Origin: Actinomycetota bacterium
GTDB lineage: Bacteria; Actinomycetota; Thermoleophilia; Gaiellales; Gaiellaceae
Reading direction: 5' to 3'
NCBI GenBank assembly: GCA_013694685.1
Contig: JACDBY010000259.1
Location: 1-11,524, forward strand
Length of the DNA: 11,524 nucleotides
How positions within the stretch are numbered: the stretch's first letter is position 1; every line of letters starts with the position of its first letter. This document shows positions 11,490 through 11,524 of this stretch, piece by piece. The notes beneath the pieces were generated by a model. It saw only the letters and a list, made by a program, of their open reading frames with translations, was not told the DNA's origin and did not search any database. Made by a program: the position numbers and the translations under genes.

Positions 11490-11524
11490 ACGACCTCGAC
11501 CGCGAGCTCGAGGAGCTCGCGCGC
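11486..11524 (+). CDS. Probable anti-sigma factor (5' end only)
   Basis: The ATG at 11486 overlaps the sigma factor stop as ATGA and opens a frame, MNDLDRELEELAR, to the end of the window. Only 13 codons are visible. The tight coupling to an ECF sigma gene and the acidic, helical start fit an anti-sigma factor, many of which are membrane proteins holding the sigma factor inactive. The identification rests on position; no zinc motif or membrane segment can be seen yet. Confidence 0.6.
   Translation, partial: MNDLDRELEELAR

Overview
This window is very GC-rich, chromosomal, housekeeping-type DNA. It most likely comes from an actinobacterium, and I lean towards the Thermoleophilia (Gaiellales/Solirubrobacterales) lineage. 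The reasons are the run pdxS-pdxT-yebC-ruvC-ruvA-ruvB, which is the order seen in Actinobacteria, strong G/C third-position codon use, GTG starts, and several genes whose start codon sits 6-8 nt after a TANNNT hexamer, as expected for leaderless mRNAs. The lineage is inference; no marker rRNA is present.

Layout, left to right: the 3' end of pdxS (1-256); a small reverse-strand ORF for a 40-residue membrane peptide (268-390); pdxT (473) overlapping yebC (to 1784); a palindromic repeat; ruvC-ruvA-ruvB (1872-4054) with a hairpin-rich gap between ruvA and ruvB; a 100-residue CxxC protein of unknown function (4078-4380); a compact APH-type phosphotransferase (4399-5079); a convergent unknown gene (5076-5540, minus); a divergent two-helix membrane protein (5564-5773); a second repeat copy and a structured 200-bp gap; recJ (5974-7854); a convergent cupin gene (7875-8348, minus); a divergent promoter region; rel (8589-10799); a cluster of three hairpins containing two more repeat copies; and an ECF sigma factor gene (10932-11489) whose stop overlaps the start of a probable anti-sigma gene cut by the window edge.

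How the genes work together: PdxS and PdxT form pyridoxal 5'-phosphate synthase. RuvA, RuvB and RuvC branch-migrate and cleave Holliday junctions, and RecJ is the single-strand exonuclease of recombinational repair. Rel makes and degrades (p)ppGpp. The ECF sigma/anti-sigma pair is a separate signalling unit. No CRISPR, insertion sequence, tRNA or rRNA is visible.

I did not find an obviously new multi-gene system. The most interesting material is non-coding: (1) a four-copy palindromic repeat (10-bp arms GTGTCCGACT / AGTCGGACAC around GA) with a conserved one-sided AAGAGC tail, always just after a stop codon; (2) a 12-bp perfect palindrome at 5547-5558 that supplies the -10 element to two divergent genes 23 bp apart; (3) a repeated TANNNT-to-start spacing suggesting leaderless expression; and (4) mutually exclusive hairpin arms plus an ATGA-bounded 36-codon ORF between ruvA and ruvB. 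Gaps of about 200-240 bp lie at 257-472, 5774-5973 and 8349-8588 and are described; no gene-free stretch exceeds 300 bp.
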